Shown one piece after another: positions 1 to 8,222 of a stretch of 64,000 nt of DNA. Position 1 is the first letter of the stretch. Every line of letters starts with the position of its first letter. The DNA lies in assembly GCF_000412675.1 (NCBI RefSeq), contig NC_021505.1, positions 4,272,501-4,336,500 of the forward strand, given 5' to 3'. The stretch is from Pseudomonas putida NBRC 14164. Lineage in GTDB: Bacteria > Pseudomonadota > Gammaproteobacteria > Pseudomonadales > Pseudomonadaceae. The translations under genes were made by a program, and so were the position numbers. Under the pieces are notes generated by a model. That model saw only the letters and a program-made list of their open reading frames with translations, searched no databases and had not been told where the DNA came from.

Positions 1-1
1 C

Positions 2-139
2 AAAGGTTTACTGATGAAAATGAAAGACTGCAACGAAGAACAGGCCTACACCCTGATGCGCCGCCAGGCCATGAGCCGACAGCAGAAGCTGATCCAGGTG
101 GCAGAGCAGATCATTGCCATGCACGAGATGCTCGGCTAG
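2..139 (+). CDS. nasT: C-terminal end of NasT, ANTAR-domain nitrate antiterminator (5' truncated)
   Basis: The window opens inside a reading frame that gives 45 residues and ends at a TAG. The text, including NEEQAYTLMRRQAMSRQQKL, is typical of the ANTAR RNA-binding three-helix domain that closes NasT/NasR/AmiR proteins. NasT binds leader RNA and prevents termination ahead of nitrate assimilation genes; its partner NasS senses nitrate and would lie outside the window on the left. The next gene is a nitrate carrier preceded by a strong leader terminator, which fits this role. The receiver-like N-terminal domain is not visible, so the call rests on the ANTAR end and the context. Confidence 0.85.
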   Translation, partial: KGLLMKMKDCNEEQAYTLMRRQAMSRQQKLIQVAEQIIAMHEMLG

Positions 140-216
140 CAGCGCAGGCCGCTCCCACAAAGTCCGCTCTGCTCGATATTCCGAATTGGCCCGGCTCTTG
201 CTGATGTATTTACACC

Positions 217-236
217 GGTAGCCAACGGCGGTTGCC
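217..236 (+). promoter_or_regulatory. ANTAR-type RNA hairpin with hexaloop
   Basis: A 7-bp stem (GGTAGCC with GGTTGCC, including G-U pairs) closes the six-base loop AACGGC. Loop position 1 is A and position 4 is G, the signature of hairpins bound by ANTAR proteins. It lies just downstream of nasT and 19 bases before the leader terminator. Known ANTAR targets have two such hairpins; I could not find a second hexaloop with the same signature upstream, so this is a partial match. Confidence 0.5.
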
Positions 237-255
237 CCACTTAAATCCCGACAAA

Positions 256-304
256 GACGTCGCTCTCCCCTCCACCTTCCTGGAGTGGGTAGCGGCGTCT
301 TTTT
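256..304 (+). terminator. Leader terminator (attenuator) ahead of the nitrate transporter
   Basis: Outer arms GACGTCGCT and AGCGGCGTC pair with one G-U. Inside them a second stem (CCCCTCCA with TGGAGTGG, one mismatch) closes a short loop, and five T residues follow at 300-304. It stands between nasT and the transporter start at 336, so it would stop transcription unless antiterminated. By analogy with nas leaders of Klebsiella and Azotobacter, NasT is the expected antiterminator; that link is inferred. Confidence 0.8.
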
Positions 305-335
305 CGTTCCGTTGCATTGCCGAGTGAGGTGTTCG

Positions 336-1547
336 ATGAGTACCAGCTTCTGGAAATCCGGGCATGTGCCCACGTTGTTCGCTGCGTTCCTGTACTTCGA
401 CCTGAGCTTCATGGTCTGGTACCTGCTGGGCCCGATGGCGGTGCAGATTGCCGGTGACTTGCAACTCAGTGCACAACAACGGGGCCTGATGGTAGCCATG
501 CCGATCCTCTCCGGGGCGATCCTGCGCTTTGCCATGGGCGTGCTGGTCGACCGCCTGTCACCCAAGACCGCAGGGCTGATCGGCCAGGTGGTGGTCATCG
601 TCGCGCTGGCGGCGGCCTGGCACTTCGGCGTACACAGCTATGAACAGGTGCTGCTGCTGGGCTTGTTCCTCGGCTTTGCCGGCGCTTCGTTCGCCGTGTC
701 GCTGCCGCTGGCATCGCAGTGGTACCCGCCACAACACCAGGGCAAGGCCATGGGCATTGCTGGCGCCGGCAATTCCGGCACGGTGTTCGCCGCCCTGCTG
801 GCCCCGGCGCTGGCCGCCGGCTTTGGCTGGAACAATGTGTTCGGCTTTGCACTGATTCCGTTGACGCTGGCGCTGGTGGTGTTCGCCCTGCTGGCACGCA
901 ACGCCCCAGAGCGCCCCAAGCCCAAAGCAATGGCGGACTACCTCAAGGCCCTCGGCGACCGTGACAGCTGGTGGTTCATGTTCTTCTACAGTGTCACCTT
1001 CGGCGGCTTCATTGGCCTGGCCAGCGCCCTGCCCGGCTACTTCAGCGACCAGTACGGGCTGAACCCGGTCACTGCCGGCTACTACACCGCTGCCTGCGTG
1101 TTCGCCGGCAGCCTGATGCGCCCACTCGGCGGCGCCCTGGCCGACCGCTTCGGCGGCATCCGCACCCTGCTGGGCATGTACAGCGTGGCCGCCATCTGCA
1201 TTGCCGCAGTCGGTTTCAACCTGCCGTCTGCCGCCGCCGCACTGGCACTGTTCATCAGCGCCATGCTGGGCTTGGGCGCTGGTAATGGCGCGGTATTCCA
1301 ACTGGTGCCACAACGCTTCCGCCAGGAAATCGGCGTAATGACCGGGCTGATCGGCATGGCCGGCGGTATTGGGGGCTTCCTGCTGGCGGCAGGGCTCGGC
1401 ACCATCAAGCAGCACACCGGCGATTACCAGCTGGGGCTGTGGCTGTTCGCCAGCCTGGGCCTGCTGGCGTGGTTCGGCCTGCATGGCGTGAAACAGCGCT
1501 GGCGCACCACCTGGGGCTCGGCTGCAATCACTGCAGCGCGGGTCTGA
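336..1547 (+). CDS. nasA: NarK/NasA-type nitrate transporter (MFS)
   Basis: This 403-residue membrane protein belongs to the nitrate/nitrite porter family of the major facilitator superfamily and should bring nitrate across the inner membrane for assimilation. The text alternates hydrophobic segments typical of 12 TM helices. Two glycine-rich family signatures are visible, one around residue 143 (GAGNSGTVFAALL) and one around residue 315 (GAGNGAVFQLVPQRF). An upstream in-frame ATG at 285 lies inside the terminator stem, so the ATG at 336, which begins MSTSFWKSGH, is preferred. The gene is read through the leader described above, and the kinase/phosphatase gene follows after 9 bases, suggesting one operon with cobA. 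Confidence 0.9.
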   Translation: MSTSFWKSGHVPTLFAAFLYFDLSFMVWYLLGPMAVQIAGDLQLSAQQRGLMVAMPILSGAILRFAMGVLVDRLSPKTAGLIGQVVVIVALAAAWHFGVHSYEQVLLLGLFLGFAGASFAVSLPLASQWYPPQHQGKAMGIAGAGNSGTVFAALLAPALAAGFGWNNVFGFALIPLTLALVVFALLARNAPERPKPKAMADYLKALGDRDSWWFMFFYSVTFGGFIGLASALPGYFSDQYGLNPVTAGYYTAACVFAGSLMRPLGGALADRFGGIRTLLGMYSVAAICIAAVGFNLPSAAAALALFISAMLGLGAGNGAVFQLVPQRFRQEIGVMTGLIGMAGGIGGFLLAAGLGTIKQHTGDYQLGLWLFASLGLLAWFGLHGVKQRWRTTWGSAAITAARV

Positions 1548-1556
1548 GGCACGCCG

Positions 1557-3227
1557 ATGAGCCTGCAACTGAGCTTTGCCCAGGCCAGCGCCACCGGGCC
1601 GCGCGCGGAAAACCAGGACGCCCTGCGCCTGGTGACCCCAGCGCCAGAGCTGGCCGCCAGCAAGGGCTACCTGTTCGCGCTTGCCGACGGCGTCAGCCAA
1701 TGCGCCGATGGTGGCCTGGCAGCACGCGCCAGTTTGCAGGCGCTGGCCCTGGACTACTACGCCACCCCCGCCACCTGGAGCGTGGCCCAGGCACTCGACC
1801 GCCTGCTGCTGGCACAGAACCGCTGGCTGCGCGCTCAAGGCAGCGGCCAGCCATTGTTGACCACCCTCAGCGCACTGGTACTGCGGGGCCGACGATTCAC
1901 CCTGGCCCATGTCGGCGACTGTCGTGTTTACCGCTGGCACGCCGGGCACCTGCAGTGCCTGAGCGAAGACCATGTGTGGGACCAGCCGGGCATGCAGCAT
2001 GTGCTGAAACGCGCGCTGGGCCTGGACCAACATCTGCTGGTGGATTACCTGGAGGGCGAGCTGCAGCCGGGTGAGTGCTTCTTGCTACTCAGCGACGGAG
2101 TCTGGGCCAGCCTGGGCGACCAGCACATCCAGGCGGTGCTGCGTGAACAGCCCGACCTGCAACTGGCCGTCGACACGCTGGTTGCCAGCGCGCACCTCAA
2201 TGGCAGCCAGGACAACGCCAGCGCCTTGCTGGTGAAGGTCGAGCAACTGGGCACGGCCAACCTCGGTGACACCCTGGCACAGCTGCAGCAATGGCCGTTA
2301 CCCGGCCCCCTGCGCGAAGGCCAGGTGATCGATGGCTGGCTTACCGAACAGCTGCTGTCGCACAGCCGCCAGTCGCTGCTGTACCGGGTGCGCGACGGCC
2401 AAGGTCAAACCTGGCTGCTCAAGACCCTGCCTGGCGCACGCGAGCAGGAGCCGAAGGCGGCGCAAGGGCTGTTGCTGGAAGAATGGTTCCTGCGCCGGGT
2501 CGCTGGCCGACATTTCCCCGAGCTGCATGCAGCCAGCCAGCGGCAACACCTGTACTACGTGATGCGCGAATACCCCGGCCAGACCCTTGCAACGCTGCTG
2601 GCCGAACACGGCCCGCTGCCCTTGCCACAGTGGCTGGAAATGGCCCGGCAACTGCTGCAGGCGGTCGGCGTGCTGCACCGGCGCAACCTGCTGCACCGCG
2701 ATATCAAGCCAGACAACCTGCACCTGGGCAGCGATGGCCAGCTACGCCTGCTGGACTTCGGCCTGGCCTACTGCCCAGGCCTGTCCGAAGACCCGCTGCA
2801 CGACGTGCCCGGCACACCCTCGTACCTCGCCCCGGAAGCGTTGGACGGCCAACCGCCCAGCCCACGCCAAGACCTGTATGCCGTGGGCGTGACGCTGTAC
2901 CACCTGCTGACCGGGCACTACCCGTATGGCGAGGTTGAAGCCTTCCAGCGCCCGCGTTTCGGCCAGCCAGTCAACGCCGCTCGCTATCGCCCCGACCTAC
3001 CGGAATGGCTGCAGCACAACCTGCAACAGGCGGTAGCCACCGACCCGGCGCAACGCTTCGAAACGGCCGAACACTGGCTGCTGCTGCTTGAACGCGGCGA
3101 CCGCCAGGAGCTGCCCAACCGGCCAAGGCCATTGCTGGAGCGCGAGCCGCTGAAGGTGTGGCGCACGCTGGCGCTGCTGTCCCTGCTGTTCAACCTGATT
3201 TTGCTGCTCAGCCTGCTAAAAGGCTGA
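1557..3227 (+). CDS. Bifunctional PP2C phosphatase / Ser-Thr kinase with C-terminal membrane anchor
   Basis: A 556-residue fusion of two opposing signalling enzymes. Residues 1 to about 235 form a PP2C-type phosphatase (ENQDAL near 19, FALADGVS near 41, HVGDCRVY, LLSDGVW, QDNASALL). Residues about 255-510 form a Hanks-type kinase with the ATP lysine in LLKTL near 288, the catalytic loop HRDIKPDN near 380, DFG near 400 and a GTPSYLAPE activation segment. A hydrophobic stretch at about 535-553 should anchor it in the inner membrane with both enzymes in the cytosol. It sits between the nitrate carrier and cobA, so it probably acts in nitrate assimilation; the target protein is unknown. GAGG precedes the ATG at a suitable distance. 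Confidence 0.88.
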   Translation: MSLQLSFAQASATGPRAENQDALRLVTPAPELAASKGYLFALADGVSQCADGGLAARASLQALALDYYATPATWSVAQALDRLLLAQNRWLRAQGSGQPLLTTLSALVLRGRRFTLAHVGDCRVYRWHAGHLQCLSEDHVWDQPGMQHVLKRALGLDQHLLVDYLEGELQPGECFLLLSDGVWASLGDQHIQAVLREQPDLQLAVDTLVASAHLNGSQDNASALLVKVEQLGTANLGDTLAQLQQWPLPGPLREGQVIDGWLTEQLLSHSRQSLLYRVRDGQGQTWLLKTLPGAREQEPKAAQGLLLEEWFLRRVAGRHFPELHAASQRQHLYYVMREYPGQTLATLLAEHGPLPLPQWLEMARQLLQAVGVLHRRNLLHRDIKPDNLHLGSDGQLRLLDFGLAYCPGLSEDPLHDVPGTPSYLAPEALDGQPPSPRQDLYAVGVTLYHLLTGHYPYGEVEAFQRPRFGQPVNAARYRPDLPEWLQHNLQQAVATDPAQRFETAEHWLLLLERGDRQELPNRPRPLLEREPLKVWRTLALLSLLFNLILLLSLLKG

Positions 3228-3255
3228 GCGCACCCTGCCGATGAGGAGTACCCCG

Positions 3256-3996
3256 ATGAATGCAAAAGTCTGGCTGGTGGGTGCCGGCCCTGGCGACCCT
3301 GAACTGCTCACCCTCAAGGCGGTACGTGCCCTGCAGCAAGCCGCCGTGGTGATGATCGACGACCTGGTCAACCCGGCAGTACTGGAACATTGCCCCCAGG
3401 CCCGGGTGATCGCAGTGGGCAAGCGCGGCGGCTGCCGCTCCACACCACAGGCGTTCATCCAGCGCCTGATGTTGCGCCATGCTCGACAAGGGCGTTGCGT
3501 GGTACGGCTCAAGGGTGGCGACCCGTGTATTTTTGGTCGCGGAGGTGAGGAGGCGCTATGGCTGCAGGGACATGGCATCGAGGTGGAGCTGGTCAACGGC
3601 ATCACGGCGGGCCTGGCAGGCGCCACGCAATGCGGCATTTCGCTGACTTCACGCGGCGTCAGCCGCGGGGTGACGCTGGTGACGGCGCACACCCAGGACG
3701 ACAGCGAGCTGAACTGGACCGCTCTGGCACAGGGCGGGACGACGCTGGTGGTTTACATGGGGGTGGCGCGGCTGGAGCAGGTACGCCAGGGCTTGCTGGC
3801 GGGGGGCATGGCACCGGGCTTGCCGGTGGCGATGATCGAAAATGCCTCGATGCCGCAGCAGCGTGAGTGCAGGAGCGATGTGCTGGGCATGGTTGAAGAT
3901 GCGCGAATGTTTGGCTTGCGTAGCCCGGCGATTCTGGTGATTGGGGAAGTGGTTGGGGAACAGCAGGCTCTGGAGCTTGTTTCAATCGCGGGCTGA
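3256..3996 (+). CDS. cobA: Uroporphyrinogen-III C-methyltransferase
   Basis: The 246-residue protein uses S-adenosylmethionine to methylate uroporphyrinogen III at C2 and C7, giving precorrin-2 for siroheme and cobalamin. Visible family motifs are VGAGPGDPELLT at the N terminus, RLKGGDPCIFGRGGEE near residue 83, and NGITAG near 116. An ATG at 3241 is in frame, but AGGAG lies between it and the ATG at 3256, so 3256 is chosen. Siroheme is the cofactor of assimilatory nitrite reductase, which explains its place after the nitrate transporter and kinase. The nitrate and nitrite reductase genes themselves are not in this cluster. Confidence 0.93.
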   Translation: MNAKVWLVGAGPGDPELLTLKAVRALQQAAVVMIDDLVNPAVLEHCPQARVIAVGKRGGCRSTPQAFIQRLMLRHARQGRCVVRLKGGDPCIFGRGGEEALWLQGHGIEVELVNGITAGLAGATQCGISLTSRGVSRGVTLVTAHTQDDSELNWTALAQGGTTLVVYMGVARLEQVRQGLLAGGMAPGLPVAMIENASMPQQRECRSDVLGMVEDARMFGLRSPAILVIGEVVGEQQALELVSIAG

Positions 3997-4007
3997 ATAC
4001 CCGTCAC

Positions 4008-4102
4008 TGCAGGAGCAGCTTCGTCCTGCAAAGAGGCCATTACAGCGACAGGATACCTTTGCCCTTACCGGCCTCTTCGCAGCACAAGGCTGCTCCTACA
4101 AG
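4008..4102. repeat. Inverted REP-like pair downstream of cobA
   Basis: TGCAGGAGCAGCTTCGTCCT and AAGAGGCC on the left are mirrored by GGCCTCTTCGCAGC and AAGGCTGCTCCTAC on the right, about 40 bases apart. This is the pattern of a Pseudomonas REP doublet between the converging cobA and oprF genes. Confidence 0.6.
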
Positions 4103-4142
4103 CGCTGTGCAGGCTGTGAGGCCGGTTAAAACCCAGGCAAAG

Positions 4143-4168
4143 AAAAACCCGGCCGAGGCCGGGTTTTT
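4143..4168. terminator. Bidirectional terminator between cobA and oprF
   Basis: The arms AAAAACCCGGCC and GGCCGGGTTTTT (GAG centre, sharing bases) form a GC stem flanked by A residues on the left and T residues on the right, so it can terminate both cobA (plus strand) and oprF (minus strand). Confidence 0.85.
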
Positions 4169-4186
4169 CATGAAGCATCAGGCCAA

Positions 4187-5221
4187 TTACTTGGACTGAG
4201 CTTCTACCTGAGCTTCAACGCGACGGTTGACAGCACGGCCTTCTTCGGTGGCGTTGTCAGCAACCGGACGGGTTTCGCCGTAGCCTACCGAGTCAACACG
4301 GGTAGATTCTACGCCGTACTGCTGGGTCAGGACTTGCTTGACAGCGTTGGCACGACGCTCGGACAGCTTCTGGTTGTAAGCGTCTGGACCCACGGAGTCA
4401 GTGTGACCTTCAACCACGGTGGTGGTTTGTGGGTACTGCTTCATGAAGTCAGCCAGGTTCTTGATGTCGCCGTAGCTGTTAGGCTTGACGACCGACTTGT
4501 CGAAGTCGAACTTGACGTCCAGCTCAACACGAACGACTTCGGCAACAGCCGGGCAGCCGTCGGCGTCAACGGTAACGTTGGCCGGGGTGTCTGGGCACTT
4601 GTCGACGTTGTCGCAAACGCCGTCGTTGTCGGAGTCGGAGCAAACTTCAGCAACTGGAGCTGGAGCGGCTTCGGCTTGCTTCGGGCTACCGCCGAAGTTC
4701 AGACCAACACCAACGCTTGGGGCCCACTCGGTGTCGCCCTGGTCGATGTTGTACTGAGCTTCTACGCCGGCACGGGCGTAGAACATGTCGGTGATGTACC
4801 ACTTGGCGCCAGCGCCAACGTTGGCGAAGGTGGAGTGGTCACGACCGCCACGGCCGGTCTGGCCCAGCGACTGGTGCGAGAAACCAGCGGAAACGTACGG
4901 ACGGATGGCGTCATACGGGTTGTTGAAGTGGTAAACGGCGTCCAGGGCGGTGTTCGAGCCCTTGATGTTCTTGCCGTCTTCGCCACGAGCGTTGTGAACT
5001 TCGTCGTAACCCAGGCGCAGTTCAACGTCGTCGGTCAGGAAGTAACCGATCGAGCCGCCGAACAGATTGCCGTCGTTCTTGAAGTCACGCTGGCTGTCGA
5101 AGAATTCTTTCTTGTAGAAGCCTTCGACTTCCACAGCGCCTGTGCCTTGTGCCATAGCGCCAATCGAGGTGGCGGCTACGAGCGAACCAATGGCCAAGCC
5201 CAAGGTGTTTTTCAATTTCAT
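4187..5221 (-). CDS. oprF: Major outer-membrane porin OprF (OmpA family)
   Basis: The 344-residue precursor begins with a signal peptide ending near GAMA (residue 24). An eight-strand OmpA-like barrel follows to about residue 175. A linker then carries a calcium-type acidic repeat (DSDNDGVCDNVDKCPD, near 197) with cysteines. The C-terminal peptidoglycan-binding domain runs from about 232 (VKFDFDKSVV) and includes GHTDSVGPDAYN and LSERRA near 270. OprF links outer membrane to cell wall and is a slow general porin. The sigX gene lies directly upstream on the same strand, as in other pseudomonads, where SigX contributes to oprF transcription. GGGG lies close before the ATG. Confidence 0.97.
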   Translation of the reverse strand: MKLKNTLGLAIGSLVAATSIGAMAQGTGAVEVEGFYKKEFFDSQRDFKNDGNLFGGSIGYFLTDDVELRLGYDEVHNARGEDGKNIKGSNTALDAVYHFNNPYDAIRPYVSAGFSHQSLGQTGRGGRDHSTFANVGAGAKWYITDMFYARAGVEAQYNIDQGDTEWAPSVGVGLNFGGSPKQAEAAPAPVAEVCSDSDNDGVCDNVDKCPDTPANVTVDADGCPAVAEVVRVELDVKFDFDKSVVKPNSYGDIKNLADFMKQYPQTTTVVEGHTDSVGPDAYNQKLSERRANAVKQVLTQQYGVESTRVDSVGYGETRPVADNATEEGRAVNRRVEAQVEAQSK

Positions 5222-5332
5222 CCGTTAAATCCCCATCTGGTGATAGTTAAGCAGTCCCACCACAAACAAGGGGGACAACTCGACGGCAAGTCTAGCAGAA
5301 CTCGCCGATTCGTTAGAGATATTTGCACGCCA

Positions 5333-5923
5333 CTAAGTTTCATCAAGGCCGGCAAATTTCTCACGAAGCTTGTCTAGCGCACGCTTGTAGCGCATTTTCG
5401 TTGCGCTCAGGCCCATGTGCATGATGTCTGCAATTTCCTGAAATTCAAGCTCTGCGACAAAACGCAGCACCAGAATTTCCCGGTCAATCGGGTTCACATG
5501 CACCAGCCACTTGTCCAGCCCGCCTTTTTCTTCCGGCTTCGGGGCCTTGTCTTCGGACGCCTCTTCGATAGGGTCCAGACTCAAGGCATCCATCAGCCGG
5601 CGTTTACGGCGCTCCTTGCGGTACTGGGTGATGCACTCGTTGTAGGTGATGCTGTACAGCCAGGTCTTGAACTTGGATTTACCCTCGAAGTTCTTCAGCC
5701 CGTACAGCACCTTGAGCATCACTTCCTGACAGACATCGTCCGCGTCACGGTCGTTCCCCAGATAACGCGCACAGACGTTGAACAGGGTCCGCTGGTAGCG
5801 CCGCATGAGCTCCTCATAGGCGCGGGTAACGTGGTACAGCTCCTCATGCGAACGCGCCACCAACTCTTCATCGGTGAGCTCGCGGGGGTCATAACGCATG
5901 GGCGGCGAATGAACTTTATTCAA
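5333..5923 (-). CDS. sigX: ECF sigma factor SigX
   Basis: The 196-residue protein has sigma region 2 (RDADDVCQEVMLKVLYGLKN, then FKTWLYSITYNE) and sigma region 4 (DREILVLRFVAELEFQEIADIMHMG, SATKMRYKRAL). It closely resembles Pseudomonas SigX, a sigma factor of the envelope and osmotic response that drives oprF and fatty acid genes. The full family length requires a TTG start at 5923; the nearest ATG, at 5899, would remove eight residues. No clear Shine-Dalgarno precedes either, so the start is uncertain by that amount. It lies between cmpX and oprF on the same strand. Confidence 0.95.
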   Translation of the reverse strand: MNKVHSPPMRYDPRELTDEELVARSHEELYHVTRAYEELMRRYQRTLFNVCARYLGNDRDADDVCQEVMLKVLYGLKNFEGKSKFKTWLYSITYNECITQYRKERRKRRLMDALSLDPIEEASEDKAPKPEEKGGLDKWLVHVNPIDREILVLRFVAELEFQEIADIMHMGLSATKMRYKRALDKLREKFAGLDET

Positions 5924-5953
5924 AACGGATCTGGCCGACAGTCAGGTCAATGT

Positions 5954-5987
5954 CGCCGCGCGACCCCATGGGTCGAATTTCGCGGCG
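5954..5987. promoter_or_regulatory. Strong hairpin between cmpX and sigX
   Basis: Outer arms CGCCGCG and CGCGGCG enclose inner arms CGACCC and GGGTCG around a three-base loop, with five unpaired bases on one side. No T run follows on either strand, so it is not a typical intrinsic terminator. It may separate or stabilise the cmpX and sigX messages. Confidence 0.4.
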
Positions 5988-6012
5988 GCATACATTAACA
6001 GCTTTTGTGCGG

Positions 6013-6843
6013 TTAGCGGCTATTGACGCGCTGCTCAAGCAGCTCGCGATTGGCCAGCGACACCAGTTCGCCATCATCGGTCAGCAGCGTTGTCTTGACC
6101 GTGCCGATTTCCTCGATATGCCCTTCGACCTCTCCAATTCGCACCTGCTGGCCGACCTGGTAGAGTTCACGCACGTAAATGCCGGCCAGAATCTGCCCGG
6201 CAATTTCGCGGCTGCCAAGGCCCATTGCCAGGGCTACCGCCAGACCAACGGTAATCAGCCCGATGACGATCACGTGGTTCAGCAGGTCGGTTTTCACCTC
6301 CAGCTGGCTGATGGCAACCGAGATGCTGATGATGATCACCAGGCCCTGGGTAATACGCCCAAGGCCTGCCGAATATTCCAGGCCGATGCCTTCGGCGGCG
6401 CCGCGCACCAGCCCGTTGGCCACCTGCGCCAGCAGCACGCCGGCCAGCAACACCAAGGCGGCGCCGAACACTTTTGGCAGGTACAGGGCGAGCATGTCGA
6501 GGGTCGCGGAAACCCGCTCCAGGCCTAGCGACTCAGCGGCCGAGACGAGGAAGATGAGCAGCACGAACCAGTAGACAATCTTGCCGATCAAGGTCGAGAT
6601 CGGCACCTGGATGCCAACCCGGCCGAGCATCTTGGTGAGGCCGGTGCCGGCCATCAGGCGGTCAAGGCCAAGCTTGGCCAGCAGTTTGGACAATAGCGTG
6701 TCGAGCAGCTTGGCCACCACGAAACCGAGCAGCACCACGACCAGCGCGCCGAACAGGTTGGGGATGAAGTTCGCTACCTTGGTCCAAAGTGCAGTCATCG
6801 CGGCGACCAGGCTCTGGGTCCAGAGATCGAGTTCCATATTCAA
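6013..6843 (-). CDS. cmpX: CmpX, MscS-like inner-membrane channel protein
   Basis: This 276-residue protein has about four to five hydrophobic helices, for example NLFGALVVVLLGFVVAKLLD near residue 28 and a glycine-rich segment near 200 (GLAVALAMGLGSREIAGQIL). That segment leads into a small beta domain (VRIGEVEGHIEEIGTV) characteristic of mechanosensitive channel relatives. In Pseudomonas, CmpX is a cytoplasmic-membrane protein encoded beside sigX and affects SigX-dependent genes. Its start overlaps the crfX stop by four bases (ATGA), so the two are translationally coupled. Confidence 0.92.
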   Translation of the reverse strand: MNMELDLWTQSLVAAMTALWTKVANFIPNLFGALVVVLLGFVVAKLLDTLLSKLLAKLGLDRLMAGTGLTKMLGRVGIQVPISTLIGKIVYWFVLLIFLVSAAESLGLERVSATLDMLALYLPKVFGAALVLLAGVLLAQVANGLVRGAAEGIGLEYSAGLGRITQGLVIIISISVAISQLEVKTDLLNHVIVIGLITVGLAVALAMGLGSREIAGQILAGIYVRELYQVGQQVRIGEVEGHIEEIGTVKTTLLTDDGELVSLANRELLEQRVNSR

Positions 6844-7112
6844 TCGGCCTTATCTGCTTTGCTGCCGGTGGCAGCGTTGCGGGAAGAGTGTCGACGCACC
6901 GGCGCGACATGCGCCGAGCCATTATTGACGGCAATCAGCAGCGCCTGGCTCCAGCGGCCAAGCAGGCTGAACAGATCGCCCGCGCCAACCTGGCGGTTGG
7001 CGGTTTTCAGCACGCGACCCAGGCAGGCAGCGTCATCCCGGTCATCGCGGTCATTGCCGGAGGGTGACGCCTTGAGCAGGTCACGCAGGGATTCTTCAAA
7101 CGGATCGTGCAT
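6840..7112 (-). CDS. crfX: CrfX, small protein encoded upstream of cmpX
   Basis: A 90-residue soluble protein starting MHDPFEESLRDLLKASPSGN, rich in acidic residues at first and basic residues at the end. Its position just ahead of cmpX and sigX, with a four-base overlap to cmpX, matches crfX of P. aeruginosa and P. fluorescens, whose function is not settled. A longer in-frame start at 7136 exists, but the ATG at 7112 gives the form that fits the family. Cytosolic location is inferred from the lack of signal or TM segments. Confidence 0.75.
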   Translation of the reverse strand: MHDPFEESLRDLLKASPSGNDRDDRDDAACLGRVLKTANRQVGAGDLFSLLGRWSQALLIAVNNGSAHVAPVRRHSSRNAATGSKADKAD

Positions 7113-7199
7113 GGGCACCTCGCGCAGTGTCAGCAAGAGACGAGATGGCCGGGCAATGGGTCACACATCCGATTGGGACGAATGTTTCAAAATGAACAC

Positions 7200-8195
7200 C
7201 TAGACCCATCGCAACCGCCGGAACATCCACCACTGCCCCACCGCCAGCCCAAGCACGACGATGCAGGCGAACAGGAAGCCATAGGGGTTTTCTGCCCCCG
7301 GGATACCGCCGACATTGATGCCCAGCAACCCGGTAACGAAACTCATGGGCAAGAAGATGCAGGTGATGATGCCAAAGCGGTACATGGTGCGGTTCATCCG
7401 CTCGCTTCGCCGGCGGTCTTCGCTTTCCAGCACCAGTGCGGCACGCTCGCGGGTCAGTTCCAGCTCTTCGAGGTAGCGGATCAGGCTGTTGTTCAGCTCG
7501 TTCCAGTAATCGGCATCGGCATCGGCAAACCAGCTCCATTTGCTGCGTGACAGCTGGGCGTAGATCTCCCGCTGCGGGGCCAGGAAACGCCTCAGGCCCG
7601 CTGCACGCCGGCGGATCTGCTGCAGGCTGCCGTTCTCCGGAGTGTACCGTTCGTCGGATTCGACCTTTTCTTCTTCCAGGTCGACCAGTTCGGACAGGTC
7701 GCTGACCAGGCCCTGGACCTTTTCAGTCAGCAGTTCGCCCATCAGCAGCAACAGCTCGGACGCCGACTTCGGCCCCCTGCCCTGCTCCAGCAACTGAAGC
7801 ATCTCGTCACTGGCGCGCAATGGCCGCAAGCGCAGCGAGATGACCCGCTGCGCCTGTGCGAAGATGCGCACCGAGACCATGTCTTCGGGCTCTGCGCCCG
7901 GGTTGAGGTTGACCCCACGCAAAAACAGCAACAGCTGTTCGTCAGCCATGGGCAGCAGGCGCGGCCGGGTGTTTTCTTCCAGCAGCAGCTCGCAGGCGAA
8001 CTCGCTCAGGCCGCTGTCATGCAGCAGCCAGGTGCGGGTTTGTGGATGGCTGCGGTCCCAGTGCAGCCACAGGCTCTGCTCCGGTTGCAGCTGCAGGTCG
8101 TCCAGTTCAGTACGGGCAATCGAGCGCGCGCCGCCTTTACCATCGAGCACCAGGGCATGCACCAGCCCCCACTGCGCGTTGTCTTCCTCGAACAT
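7200..8195 (-). CDS. zntB: ZntB-type CorA-superfamily divalent cation transporter
   Basis: A 331-residue protein with a large soluble N-terminal domain, a long helical region (about 130-265) and two TM helices at the C terminus. The first TM helix ends in GINVGGIPG, the GxN signature of CorA proteins in the GIN form found in ZntB zinc transporters. Residues between the two helices form the short periplasmic loop. A TTG one codon upstream of the ATG could also be read, but GGAG sits seven bases before the ATG at 8195. The rraA stop lies 27 bases upstream, so rraA and zntB are probably co-transcribed. Confidence 0.85.
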   Translation of the reverse strand: MFEEDNAQWGLVHALVLDGKGGARSIARTELDDLQLQPEQSLWLHWDRSHPQTRTWLLHDSGLSEFACELLLEENTRPRLLPMADEQLLLFLRGVNLNPGAEPEDMVSVRIFAQAQRVISLRLRPLRASDEMLQLLEQGRGPKSASELLLLMGELLTEKVQGLVSDLSELVDLEEEKVESDERYTPENGSLQQIRRRAAGLRRFLAPQREIYAQLSRSKWSWFADADADYWNELNNSLIRYLEELELTRERAALVLESEDRRRSERMNRTMYRFGIITCIFLPMSFVTGLLGINVGGIPGAENPYGFLFACIVVLGLAVGQWWMFRRLRWV

Positions 8196-8222
8196 CAAAG
8201 CTCCATCAGCGCGTGCGGCGCA

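Noticed and set aside
4334..5377. A 347-codon plus-strand frame opposite oprF
   Set aside because: The oprF coding sequence on the minus strand is clear; the plus frame is valine-rich without any domain.
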